A stretch of 64,000 nucleotides of DNA from BP-133 sp040756995 (GCA_040756995.1 JBFLYK010000003.1:206853-270852), one strand, 5' to 3'. Shown: positions 1 to 8,067, counted from the first letter of the stretch. The notes: generated by a model from the letters alone, not told the origin. Made by a program: numbers and translations.

Positions 1-1
1 C

Positions 2-73
2 GGGTCCTACGGCGTGGCCGAGCGCTACGCCGACCGTGTCCTGGCCCTGCGACCGCAGTTCCGCTCGTGGTGA
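2..73 (+). CDS. C-terminal end of a lytic-transglycosylase-like protein (5' truncated by window edge)
   Basis: Only the last 23 codons and a TGA stop are inside the window. The visible tail reads as ...YGVAERYADRVLALRP..., which closely matches the end of the transglycosylase-like protein at 47364-48146 (...PAAESYADKVLALRP...). This pattern is typical of the last helix of an SLT/goose-lysozyme fold. It is therefore probably a paralogue that cleaves peptidoglycan outside the cytoplasm. Substrate, signal peptide and catalytic Glu lie outside the window. The identification rests on similarity of a short tail and is moderate. Confidence 0.5.
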   Translation, partial: GSYGVAERYADRVLALRPQFRSW

Positions 74-131
74 GTACTCCAATCGCTCACCCGTCGCGAC
101 CGGCCCCTACTGCTAGCAATTGGAGTACTCA
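71..131. promoter_or_regulatory. Perfect 13-bp inverted repeat with 35-bp spacer
   Basis: TGAGTACTCCAAT at 71-83 is repeated as its exact reverse complement ATTGGAGTACTCA at 119-131. Each arm contains the self-palindromic GAGTACTC. The left arm begins at the TGA stop of the upstream gene and the right arm ends just before an ATG at 132. It could be a two-site operator, a terminator-like hairpin with a large loop, or the scar of a mobile element. Nothing else nearby distinguishes these. Confidence 0.5.
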
Positions 132-557
132 ATGAGTCCCGTCTCGCCCGGCCGGAGCCGGAACCGGAGCCGGGGGACGCACCGGCCGGTGGCAGTGGCC
201 GTCCCCACCCGTCCCCGTCCGACCCGTCCCGCCAACGGCGGGTGGCATCCCGCCATGGGGTGGCATCCCTCGATGGGCCCCCGACCCACCTGAGATCGTG
301 CGCGGGCTGACGGCCGCGGCCCAACGGGCGGAGCCCACCCGGCCCGGGCCGCCCCGCCCCCGCTCCCCTCGCCGGCCCTCACCTCCGTACCGGGCCACGC
401 CCCGGCCCCGACGAAGGCCGGAAGGCCCCCTCCCCCCTCCCTATCCGGCGACGGGCCTGGCGCCCTGCAGGCCTCGCAGCGGGCGAAGAGGTTGGCGGCG
501 GCGGGAACGGTGGTCGGTGCGGTGTGGATCACGGTCGTCCTGCTGCTGACCTTCTGA
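132..557 (+). pseudogene. Possible small Pro-rich membrane protein, interrupted by an in-frame TGA
   Basis: The 501-base stretch 74-574 has no convincing intact gene. In one frame an ATG at 132 runs 53 codons to a TGA at 291, and the same frame then stays open for 87 codons to TGA 555-557. The second part is Pro/Ala-rich and ends in a Lys/Arg-flanked hydrophobic segment (AKRLAAAGTVVGAV then WITVVLLLTF), which looks like a tail anchor. There is no ATG, GTG or TTG start between 294 and 491. It may be a decayed gene, a sequencing error, or chance in GC-rich DNA. It also contains the short repeat GGTGGCATCC twice at 241-267. Confidence 0.22.
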
Positions 558-574
558 CCGGCCGCCGGCCCGAC

Positions 575-1762
575 TCAGCGGGAGACGATCTCCAGCCGGG
601 ACGGCGATCGGGGGGCGGGCGGCGGCGTCGTCAGCGGCGAGGTGCCGGGCGTGATCGCACCGAGGACGGTGGCGTGGCGGGCGCCGGTGCAGGAGGGGAC
701 GTTGCCGGGAAGGCCGTGCCAGGTGAGGAAGCCGAGCACGGCGAAGGCGTAGGCCTCCTTGGCCGCCGACGGCAGGCCCAATTCGTCGATGGTGCGGAGG
801 CGGGCGGGCGCGACACGCCGGGCGAGAGCCCGCATGAGGACGGGGTTCTCGGTGCCACCGCCGGAGGCGATGACCTCGGCCACGCCGTGGCGCCGGCACT
901 CGGCGGCGGCCACCTCGGCGGCATGCTCGGTGAGCGTGGCCACGAGGTCGTCGGCGGGAAGGTCCCGGCCGAGCTCGTCGAGGGCCGCCTCCGTGAAGCC
1001 GTGGTGGTACCGCTCCTTGCCGGTGGTCTTCGGCGGCGGCTGGGCCAGAAAGAAGTCGTCGAGGAGCAGGGCGAGCAGGGCCTCGTCGACCTTCCCCTGC
1101 GCCGCTCGGGCCCCGCCGCGGTCGCATGTTTCCGTGCCGCCGCTGACGGCGACGGCCGCCGCATCGATCAAGGCGTTGGCGGGGCCCGCGTCGTAGGCGA
1201 TGGGCGCCGCCCCCGGCAGCGACGCCGGCGGCACGACCGTCAGGTTGGCGATGCCGCCGAGGTTGAGCGCCGCCCGGGAAGCGTCGGATTCGGCGCCGAG
1301 CAGGAGCACGTCGAACAGGCTGACGAGAGGTGCGCCCTGGCCGCCGGCGGCGATGTCGGCGCTGCGGAGGTCGGACACGACCGGCAGGCCCGTCCGCTCG
1401 GCGATCCAGGCCGGGCGGCCGATCTGGAGCGTGCCGGCGACGTGGCCGTCCTTCTTCACCCAGTGGAACATCGTCTGGCCGTGGGCCACGACCAGTGCGG
1501 CACCGGGATGCTGCCGGGCCGCCCGTTCGGCGGCGGTGGCGAACTCCTGGCCGACGGCCGTGTCGAGGCGGCAGACCGCTTCCATGGTGGTCGGGTTGGG
1601 CGGCAGCGCCTGCCGCAGCGCCGCCGCCAGCCCGGCCGAGTACGGCGTCGTCTCGTGGCCGAGCGGCGTGAGCCGCAGCCGGTCGCCATCGAGCTCGAGG
1701 TCGGCGGCGGCGGCGTCGATGCCGTCCATCGACGTCCCCGACATGAGCCCGACGACGATCAC
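575..1762 (-). CDS. anmK: Anhydro-N-acetylmuramic acid kinase
   Basis: AnmK opens the 1,6-anhydro ring of anhydro-MurNAc and phosphorylates it to MurNAc-6-phosphate in the cytoplasm, the substrate of MurQ. The 395-residue length is normal. The N-terminus has the family signature GLMSGTSMDGID, followed by VVAHGQTMFH, SDLRSADIAAGGQGAP, LNLGGIANLT, YDAGPANALID and a C-terminal ASGGGTENP nucleotide-binding loop. The last ~25 residues are a Pro/Ser tail beyond the core. It is the last gene of the minus-strand amino-sugar operon. It lies 124 bp after the MurQ fusion, and that gap carries two palindromes that may give it separate control. Very secure. Confidence 0.95.
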   Translation of the reverse strand: MIVVGLMSGTSMDGIDAAAADLELDGDRLRLTPLGHETTPYSAGLAAALRQALPPNPTTMEAVCRLDTAVGQEFATAAERAARQHPGAALVVAHGQTMFHWVKKDGHVAGTLQIGRPAWIAERTGLPVVSDLRSADIAAGGQGAPLVSLFDVLLLGAESDASRAALNLGGIANLTVVPPASLPGAAPIAYDAGPANALIDAAAVAVSGGTETCDRGGARAAQGKVDEALLALLLDDFFLAQPPPKTTGKERYHHGFTEAALDELGRDLPADDLVATLTEHAAEVAAAECRRHGVAEVIASGGGTENPVLMRALARRVAPARLRTIDELGLPSAAKEAYAFAVLGFLTWHGLPGNVPSCTGARHATVLGAITPGTSPLTTPPPAPRSPSRLEIVSR

Positions 1763-1781
1763 CGCCCTTCCTCCGTTGGCG

Positions 1782-1840
1782 CCTGAGCGCGACCGGTCGC
1801 GCTTGAGGCCCTATAGGGGCCCTGAGCGCGACCGGTCGCG
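1782..1840 (-). promoter_or_regulatory. Two copies of a GCGACCGGTCGC palindrome upstream of anmK
   Basis: A 20-bp direct repeat starts at 1782 and again at 1821. Each copy carries the palindrome CGCGACCGGTCGCG. In the first copy the symmetry extends to 18 bp (1786-1803). The centres are 39 bp apart, close to four helical turns. Between them is a second, AT-containing palindrome CCCTATAGGG (1809-1818). The position between the murQ fusion stop and the anmK start suggests a two-site operator for a dimeric regulator (LacI, GntR or MurR type). No regulator gene is adjacent. Confidence 0.5.
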
Positions 1841-1886
1841 GTGAGGACCTGGGGGAAGGCCCCGGAGCCGAGGGCGGGGGCGCCGA

Positions 1887-3845
1887 TCACTGGCTGGAGA
1901 GGGCCCGGCGGACGACTCCGCCGGACTGGTCCAGGCGGCGGCGGGCGGTGGCGGCGTCGACGCCGGTGAGGAGGGAGACGATGGCGGTCTTCACTTCGCC
2001 ATTGGCGGCTTCGAGGGCGGCGGCGGCTTCGGCGGGCGTGCAGCCGGCGGCGGTGACGACGATCCGCCGGGCCCGGTCGACGAGCTTCTCGCTGCCGGCC
2101 CGGACGTCGACCATGAGGTTCCCGAAGGTCCGTCCGAGGCGGACCATCACCACGGTCGAGATCGTGTTGAGCACGAGCTTCTGCGCCGCTCCGGCCTTGA
2201 GGCGGGTGGAGCCGGCGATGACCTCGGGGCCGACGACGACCTCGACGGCGTGGTCGGCGGCCGCCGAGATCTTCGAACCCGGATGGCAGGACAGGCCGAC
2301 GGTGAGCGCACCCGCTTCCCGGGCGGCGCCGAGGGCGCCGAGCACGTAGGGGGTGCGGCCGCTGGCGCTGATGCCGACGACGGCGTCGGCGGGGCCGACA
2401 TCGAGGGCGAGGAGCTCGGCGGCGCCGGCGGAGGGGTCGTCTTCGGCGCCCTCTCTCGGTTTCGTGATGGCACCGGGCCCGCCGGCCATGAGGGCGACGA
2501 ACTTGTCGGCGGCGTTGAAGGTCGGCCCGCACTCGGCGGCGTCGAGCACGCCCATGCGCCCGGCGGTCCCGGCGCCGACGTAGACGATGCGGCCCTCCGG
2601 CCGGTCGGTCAGCCGGGCGACGATGGCGTCGATGGCGCCGGCGATGGCCGGGGCCGCCCGGCGGACGGCGGCCGCCACCGCCGCTTCCTCCGAGGCCATC
2701 AGCCGCACGAGCTCCTGCGTCGGCCGCAGGTCGAGGTCGGAGAGCTCGGGCCGCACCCGCTCGGTGACAAGACCCCCGAGATCAAGCGGAAGAGCACCGG
2801 GGGCAACGGGGGGGTCCAGGGGGGGCTCGGCCCCCCCTGGGGCGAGAGGCAGCGGCGCGGGGGTGGTCAGGGCCTCGCAGAGGACTTCCCAGACCCGTTC
2901 GGGATCGCGGGTCCCGAGGTAGCTCATGTGGGCGCAGGCTTCGTAGCCCCAGGTCCAGAGGTCGTCGACTCCGGCGGAGCGGGCGGTGGCCACCGCGGCC
3001 CGGATGTCGTCGGCGTCCTCGGGACCGAGGCGGAAACCCTGGATCCAGATCTGGGGTTCGATGCCGGCGGCCGCCGCCTGCTGCGCCACCCGTTCCGAGA
3101 ACTCGGTGACGAACGGGACGACCGGCTCGTCGAAGACCTTCCAGTACGGGTCGGTGGCCAGCGTGGCGACGCCGCGCAGGCGGGCCACGGCCGACCAGTC
3201 GGCGACGCCGAGCGACCCCGTGGTGCGGGGCAGCAGGCAGACGGTGCTGCGGCCGCCGAGGCTGGCGACGTAGGCGGTCAGCTCGCCGAGGAACTCGACC
3301 AGGCACCGTTCCCGGAAGGTGCGGACGTCGGCGGTCAGTTCGGTCGGCATGTCGTCGTCGCCGGTCTCGTCGCACCAGCGCTGCGCGCAGCGGGAACAGC
3401 GGCAGCCCCACCGCTCCAGGGGCTCGTCGAAGTGGGCGGGATGGGCCCAGTGGGGCTCGTCCCAGAAGACGCGGTCGGCGCCGGTCTCCACCGCCGCCGC
3501 GGCCCACGCCCGCACGAACTCGCGGTAGGCCTCGGAGTTGAGGCAGCCGGCCGCCACCGGCCGGCCGCTGTCGAGCACCTGGCCGACATGGGGATGATTG
3601 GCCACGAACAGGCTCTCGGCCTCCCCGCCGAAGGTGCGGCCGACACCCCACGGCCCGACCTGGACGAAGAGCCCGGCGGCGTGGGAGATCTCCACGAGGC
3701 GGCCGACGGTGTCCCGGTAGTACGTCAGGTCGTTCTCGCTCATCGTGTGCAGCACACCGGTGAAGCCACGGGCGGCGAGGTCGTCCATGTCGGCCGCCAC
3801 ATGGCGGAGGATCCGGTTGCCGAAGTACGAGACGCCGATGGGCAT
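1887..3845 (-). CDS. murQ: Fusion: TIM-barrel glycosidase-like domain + MurQ (MurNAc-6-phosphate etherase)
   Basis: The 652-residue protein has two parts. Residues 359-652 are a full-length MurQ SIS-domain etherase, which splits MurNAc-6-P into GlcNAc-6-P and D-lactate. It keeps GAGTAGRMGVLDA, the catalytic AECGPTF and EGAEDD segments, SASGRTPYV and the C-terminal helical domain. Residues 1-327 look like a (beta/alpha)8 glycoside-hydrolase fold, with VFWDEPHW (129-130 acidic pair), ATDPYW and WTWGYEAC, plus a Cys cluster at 148, 150, 153 and 158. I do not recognise its family. A Pro-rich linker (328-358) joins them. MurQ has no start codon of its own. The linker DNA has two 7-G runs (about 2810-2830), so a homopolymer error should be excluded. 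It starts 30 bp after permease 2. Confidence 0.85.
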   Translation of the reverse strand: MPIGVSYFGNRILRHVAADMDDLAARGFTGVLHTMSENDLTYYRDTVGRLVEISHAAGLFVQVGPWGVGRTFGGEAESLFVANHPHVGQVLDSGRPVAAGCLNSEAYREFVRAWAAAAVETGADRVFWDEPHWAHPAHFDEPLERWGCRCSRCAQRWCDETGDDDMPTELTADVRTFRERCLVEFLGELTAYVASLGGRSTVCLLPRTTGSLGVADWSAVARLRGVATLATDPYWKVFDEPVVPFVTEFSERVAQQAAAAGIEPQIWIQGFRLGPEDADDIRAAVATARSAGVDDLWTWGYEACAHMSYLGTRDPERVWEVLCEALTTPAPLPLAPGGAEPPLDPPVAPGALPLDLGGLVTERVRPELSDLDLRPTQELVRLMASEEAAVAAAVRRAAPAIAGAIDAIVARLTDRPEGRIVYVGAGTAGRMGVLDAAECGPTFNAADKFVALMAGGPGAITKPREGAEDDPSAGAAELLALDVGPADAVVGISASGRTPYVLGALGAAREAGALTVGLSCHPGSKISAAADHAVEVVVGPEVIAGSTRLKAGAAQKLVLNTISTVVMVRLGRTFGNLMVDVRAGSEKLVDRARRIVVTAAGCTPAEAAAALEAANGEVKTAIVSLLTGVDAATARRRLDQSGGVVRRALSSQ

Positions 3846-3875
3846 ATGCCGCAGAGTCTGCCTGCCGCCGGCCCT

Positions 3876-4706
3876 TCAGCCGGTGACCGAGCCGGCGACC
3901 ATGCCGGAGGTCAGGCGCCGGTGCAGGGCGAGGAAGAAGATCACGACGGGAATGGTGAACATGACGCTGCCGGCCATGATCGCCCCCCAGTCGGCCTGCT
4001 CCTGGCCGACGAAGGACGACAGGGCGACGGGCAGCGTGCGCCGGTTCTCCTTGGTACCCACGAACGTGAGGGCGAGGAGGAACTCGTTCCAGGCGGCGAT
4101 GAACGAGAAGATGGCCGTGGCCGCCAGGCCGGGCCCGGCCAGCGGGAAGATCACTCGCACCATGGCGCCGAACCGGGTGGCACCGTCGCTCATGGCCGCC
4201 TCCTCGAGCTCCTTGGGGATGGTTTCGAAGAAGCTCCGGAGCAGCCAGATGGCCAGCGGTGTCGTGAAGCTCAGGTAGGCGATGACCAGGCCGACCCACG
4301 AGTCGAGCAGGTTCAGGGCCTTCATCACCACGAACAGGGGGATGATGAGGACGACGAGCGGGAACATCTGCACGGCCATGATCATCAGCAGCAGGTAGCG
4401 GCGCAGCGGCAGGTCGAAGCGGGCCAGGACGTACCCGGCCAGGGCGGCCACCCCCACACCGGCCACGGTCGTGGCCGTGGCCACGATCAGCGAGTTGCGA
4501 AGGGCGGTGGCGAATCCGCCGTCGAGCACGTCGGCGTAGCGGCCGAACTGCGGACTGTCCGTCCACAAGGACGGCGTGCGTTGGAAGATCTCGCCGTCGG
4601 GCTTGAGCGACGTGAGGACCATCCAGGCGAACGGCGCCACGGCAAACAGCGCCACGACGGCGGCGGCCAGATAGATGGCGATGGTGGCGGCCGGCCGGCG
4701 CTTCAC
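3876..4706 (-). CDS. Sugar ABC transporter permease 2 (CUT1, MalG-like)
   Basis: A 276-residue inner-membrane permease with six predicted helices and an N-terminal one (ATIAIYLAAAVVALFAVAPF). The EAA loop that contacts the ATPase is present as ELEEAAMSDGATRFGAMVRV followed by IFPLAGPG. The GTG start overlaps the permease 1 stop by 4 nt (GTGA), so translation is coupled. With permease 1 and the lipoprotein it forms a carbohydrate importer. No ATP-binding subunit is encoded in the operon, as is common in actinobacterial CUT1 systems that share an MsiK-type ATPase. The amino-sugar substrate is inferred from the flanking kinase, etherase and anmK. Confidence 0.93.
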   Translation of the reverse strand: MKRRPAATIAIYLAAAVVALFAVAPFAWMVLTSLKPDGEIFQRTPSLWTDSPQFGRYADVLDGGFATALRNSLIVATATTVAGVGVAALAGYVLARFDLPLRRYLLLMIMAVQMFPLVVLIIPLFVVMKALNLLDSWVGLVIAYLSFTTPLAIWLLRSFFETIPKELEEAAMSDGATRFGAMVRVIFPLAGPGLAATAIFSFIAAWNEFLLALTFVGTKENRRTLPVALSSFVGQEQADWGAIMAGSVMFTIPVVIFFLALHRRLTSGMVAGSVTG

Positions 4707-5596
4707 CGGGCGCGCACCTCCTCCCGAGCCACACGGCCATAGGCGACGGTCATGACGAGGAGGACGAAGAAGAGGGCGACGGCCATGGCCGAGGCCGTCC
4801 CCAGATGGGGCCGGGCGAAGGCTTCCCGCCACACGGTGATGGCCGCCAGCTCCGTCGACCGGTAGGGGCCGCCGCCGGTCATCACGTAGACCTGGTCGAA
4901 GATCTTGAAATCCCAGATCGTCGACACGACGACCAGCGTCAGCAGCAGCGGGCGGAGCATGGGAAGCGTGATGTGGCGGAGCATCTGCCACGGCCCGGCG
5001 CCGTCGATGCGGGCCGCCTCCTTGACCTCGGGCGGGATCGACTGCAGCCCGGCCAGGAGCGACAGGGCCACGAAGGGGAACGACTGCCAGACCACCACGA
5101 CGCCCACGGCGATGAAGGCCGGCAATCGGTCGTTGAACCAAGAGAAGCCGGTGAAGTCGTGGCCGAGGTGGGACAGGGTCCAGTTCACGACGCCGTACTG
5201 GTCGTCGAACATCCACCGCCACACGATGCCGGCCGCCACCCGGGGGACGGCCCAGGGCAGCAGCACCAGCACGCCGAGGAGGGCCCGGCCCCGGAAGCGC
5301 TGGTTGAGCAGCAGGGCGACGGCCAAGCCGGCGGCCATCGTGGCGGCGACGCAGGCGAAGCCGAACACCGCGGTGGTGACGAACACCTCCCGCAGGTGGG
5401 CATCGGTCAGGAGCTGGCGGTAGTTGTCGAGGCCGACGAAGCGGCTCTGCCCGAAGGCGAGATACGGCAGTCCGGCCGAGCGGAACGACAGCCAGACCGT
5501 CCGCCCGACCGGGTAGAGCACTAGCCCGAACACGACGAGCAGCGCCGGTGCCAGCAGGAGCCACGGCAGGATCTTCCGATCGAAGCGGCTACCCAC
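4703..5596 (-). CDS. Sugar ABC transporter permease 1 (CUT1, MalF-like)
   Basis: A 297-residue permease with six helices. The first is KILPWLLLAPALLVVFGLVL. The EAA loop is EVKEAARIDGAGPWQMLRHI followed by TLPMLRP, the expected coupling-helix sequence. The GTG start at 5596 lies 8 nt inside the end of the binding-protein gene, and the stop overlaps permease 2. These overlaps indicate one polycistronic unit: kinase, lipoprotein, permease 1, permease 2, MurQ fusion. It probably heterodimerises with the downstream permease. Confidence 0.93.
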   Translation of the reverse strand: MGSRFDRKILPWLLLAPALLVVFGLVLYPVGRTVWLSFRSAGLPYLAFGQSRFVGLDNYRQLLTDAHLREVFVTTAVFGFACVAATMAAGLAVALLLNQRFRGRALLGVLVLLPWAVPRVAAGIVWRWMFDDQYGVVNWTLSHLGHDFTGFSWFNDRLPAFIAVGVVVVWQSFPFVALSLLAGLQSIPPEVKEAARIDGAGPWQMLRHITLPMLRPLLLTLVVVSTIWDFKIFDQVYVMTGGGPYRSTELAAITVWREAFARPHLGTASAMAVALFFVLLVMTVAYGRVAREEVRAR

Positions 5597-6866
5597 CGAA
5601 GGCGGCGTCCATCGTTTTCGCCACGTCCTTCATGGCTTGGGCGGCGGTCCGCTTTCCGGCCATCACCTGTTGGACGGCGCTGGTGAACAGCCCGTCGGCC
5701 TCGAACCCGCCCCACTCCGTCGTCGGTGGATACGTCCTCGAGTGGTGCTCCAGCTGGACGGAGAACGGCTGGTAGAGCGGGTCGGGCGGTGTGGCGGCGG
5801 CCAGGGCGTCGCGGGCCGCGGGCAGGAAGCCGATCTTCGTCGTGAAGGCCGTCACCCGGGTCGGTTCGAGGAGGAAGTCGAGATAGCGCCGGGCCAGCGC
5901 TCCCTTCTTTGTGCCGGCGAAGACGACGAGGTGGCTGCCGCCGGCGAAGCTGTCCCGATCGCCGCTCGGCCCGGCCGGCAGCAGCGCGGCGCCGACCTTG
6001 CCGTTGAGCTCGGGGTGGGCGGCCAGCAGGGCCCGGACGTCCCAGCCGCCGCCGATCATCATCGCCAGGTCACCGGCCTCGAAGGCCTTGCGGACGTCGC
6101 GGGCGTTCCACGACAGCGCGCCGGCCGGGGCGAACCGCTCGACGCGGTAGAGGTCGGCGTAGAACTGCACGGCGGCCACCGCCTGGGGCGAAGTCATTCC
6201 CGAACGCCACACACCGGCCTTCCGGTAGGCGATCTCGCCGCCGTTCTGCCACACCATCGGCAGCACGTAGTGGGCGGCGTTGCCGGCCACGCTGAAGGCG
6301 GCCATGCCCGTCCGGTCGCGGATCGCCCGCCCGACGGTGAGCAGTTCGGCCCAGGTGGTGGGGACCGGCAGGCCGAGCGAGGCGAGGACGTCGGTCCGGT
6401 AGATCAGCGCCCGGGCGCCGGCGTACCAGGGGACGCCGTAGACGGTGCCGTCGACCGTCGCTCCCTCGACGAGGCTCTCCACGAACCGGCCGGCGGCGCC
6501 GGCTGACCCGTCAGCGTCGTCGTCGCCCAGATCAGCGGGCTCGAGCGCGCCGATATCGGCGAACTCCGGCGTCCACGTGCTGCCCATCTCGGCCACATCG
6601 GGAAGCTGCCCGCCCCCGACGGCGGTCACGAACTGGTCATGGGCGCTGGCCCACGGCACGAACTGCACCTCGACCCTGTCACCCGGATGCGCCGCCTCGA
6701 ACTCCTTGGTGGCGTCGGTGAAGAAGGCCCGCAGCTCCGGAGCGCCGGGCTCCATGATCCAGACCTGGAGAGGCCCCTTGGCCGAGAACCCGCCGCCGGA
6801 CGGGGCCAGGGCGCCACAGCCTCCGAGGAGGACCAGGGCGACGACGGCGGCGAGGACCCGCCGCAT
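5589..6866 (-). CDS. Extracellular solute-binding lipoprotein of the sugar ABC importer
   Basis: A 425-residue family-1 sugar-binding protein. It has a lipoprotein signal (MRRVLAAVVALVLLGGCG, lipidated Cys about residue 17). The mature part has the usual two-lobe pattern: VEVQFVPWASAHDQF, the hinge region GVPWYAGARALIYR, TTWAELL, NGGEIAY and a C-terminal NSLFTSAVQQV-like helix. It would capture an amino sugar at the membrane and deliver it to the two permeases. The ATG overlaps the kinase stop by one base (TGATG). The start is fixed by the signal peptide. Substrate is inferred, not visible. Confidence 0.9.
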   Translation of the reverse strand: MRRVLAAVVALVLLGGCGALAPSGGGFSAKGPLQVWIMEPGAPELRAFFTDATKEFEAAHPGDRVEVQFVPWASAHDQFVTAVGGGQLPDVAEMGSTWTPEFADIGALEPADLGDDDADGSAGAAGRFVESLVEGATVDGTVYGVPWYAGARALIYRTDVLASLGLPVPTTWAELLTVGRAIRDRTGMAAFSVAGNAAHYVLPMVWQNGGEIAYRKAGVWRSGMTSPQAVAAVQFYADLYRVERFAPAGALSWNARDVRKAFEAGDLAMMIGGGWDVRALLAAHPELNGKVGAALLPAGPSGDRDSFAGGSHLVVFAGTKKGALARRYLDFLLEPTRVTAFTTKIGFLPAARDALAAATPPDPLYQPFSVQLEHHSRTYPPTTEWGGFEADGLFTSAVQQVMAGKRTAAQAMKDVAKTMDAAFGG

Positions 6867-7999
6867 CAGGCGGTCACCGGGGCCGGGCGGCTCGAGGAGC
6901 TGTCGAAGACCAGCCCCGCCAGGGCGCCGCGGGCGCCGGGCGTGGCGAGGCGGGCGGCGCCGGCCAGGGCGTCGCCGGCCGGCGGCATGAGGTCGGCGGC
7001 GGGGTACGTGGCGCGGATGCGGGCCAGGAAGGGCTCGAGCAACAGGGCGTCGGGCGCGGCGAACAGGCCGCCGAGCCAGGAGAGGGAGATCGGCGTGGAG
7101 GAGCTGGGGTTCAGGCGGCGGGCGCAGGCCACCGCCGAGTCGGCCAGGTGCGTGGCGGCTTTCCGCCAGATGTGGCGGGCGACGTCGTCGCCGGCGGCGG
7201 CCGCCTCGGCGACCTGGGCCGAGAAGGAGGCGATGGCGGCGACGGGCCCGGCGCCGGCCCGGGCGGCGAGCTCCGGCAGCCGGTCGAGCGGGCCGACATC
7301 GCGTTCCACCAGCCGGGCCAGCACCGGCGACCCGCCGGTGCGGCCGTCGTGGGCCCGGAGCGCGGCGTCGAGGCCCCGCCGGCCGATCCAGAACCCGCTG
7401 CCGGTGTCGCCGAGCAGGTGCCCCCACCCGTCGACGCAGGCCACCGCGCTGTCGAAGGTCCAGATCCCGCCACCCGGTCCCGCCCCGCCGACGCCCATGC
7501 CCCCGGGGCCGTGACCTCCCGGACCAACCGCGCCCCGGCCCGCCGGACCGGCGTGTTCGCCATTCTCCGGGATCTTGACCGGGATGGCGCCGAAGGCGAC
7601 GGCGCCGGTGCCGGCGACGAGGACGACACCTCCGTCGGGGTCGGGCAGCGCGCCGGCATGGGCGGCGACCACGTCGCCGCACAACGTCACCCGGGAGACG
7701 CCGAGGCGTTCATGGAGCCGGGCGGCGATCGCCGGCGCGACGTCGCGGGTGCCGAGCAGGCCGGCCAGGCCGGCCGACACCGTTTCCACCTGTCCCACCT
7801 CGTGGCGGGCGGCGGCCGCCGCCACCACCGCCGAGGTGACCGTGGCGGCCAGGTTCTCGACGATGCCCTCCACCATCGCCGGGCCGAGGCCGGGTGGGAG
7901 GCCCGGCCCTTCGACGACGGGACAGGGCCGGCCGTCGACGCCGATCACCGCGGCTCGGCAGCGGCTCCGTCCCCCATCGACGGCCACCAGGCTCCCCAT
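6866..7999 (-). CDS. BadF/BadG-family amino-sugar kinase (GlcNAc/MurNAc kinase-like)
   Basis: A 377-residue ASKHA-fold kinase with VAVDGGRSRCRAAV at the N-terminus (phosphate 1), VLVAGTGAVAFG (phosphate 2), GWGHLLGDTGSGFWIGRRGL and ISLSWLGGLFAAPD (adenosine). Members of this family include GlcNAc kinases and the clostridial MurK, which phosphorylates both MurNAc and GlcNAc. With MurQ and AnmK downstream, MurNAc 6-phosphorylation is the likeliest role (inference). An unusual ~40-residue Gly/Pro-rich insertion (about 142-183) sits directly after the phosphate-2 loop. It is the first gene of the operon. The 5' region 8000-8067 contains CTGAGGT and ACCTCAG arms but no clear promoter. Confidence 0.85.
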   Translation of the reverse strand: MGSLVAVDGGRSRCRAAVIGVDGRPCPVVEGPGLPPGLGPAMVEGIVENLAATVTSAVVAAAAARHEVGQVETVSAGLAGLLGTRDVAPAIAARLHERLGVSRVTLCGDVVAAHAGALPDPDGGVVLVAGTGAVAFGAIPVKIPENGEHAGPAGRGAVGPGGHGPGGMGVGGAGPGGGIWTFDSAVACVDGWGHLLGDTGSGFWIGRRGLDAALRAHDGRTGGSPVLARLVERDVGPLDRLPELAARAGAGPVAAIASFSAQVAEAAAAGDDVARHIWRKAATHLADSAVACARRLNPSSSTPISLSWLGGLFAAPDALLLEPFLARIRATYPAADLMPPAGDALAGAARLATPGARGALAGLVFDSSSSRPAPVTA

Positions 8000-8067
8000 C
8001 GACCTGAGGTATAGCGCACTTGGCCCGTGCCCAGGGGCGACACGGCGGTTTCGACCTCAGATCCCTC

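Noticed and set aside
113..532. 139-codon minus-strand frame in the gap before anmK
   Set aside because: Gly/Arg-rich composition, no motif, and it crosses the inverted repeat.
441..1127. 228-codon minus-strand frame overlapping anmK
   Set aside because: Arg/Pro-rich shadow of anmK in another frame.
2250..4742. 830-codon plus-strand open frame opposite the MurQ fusion and permease genes
   Set aside because: Low-complexity Gly/Asp/Glu-rich translation with no motifs, antisense to securely identified genes.
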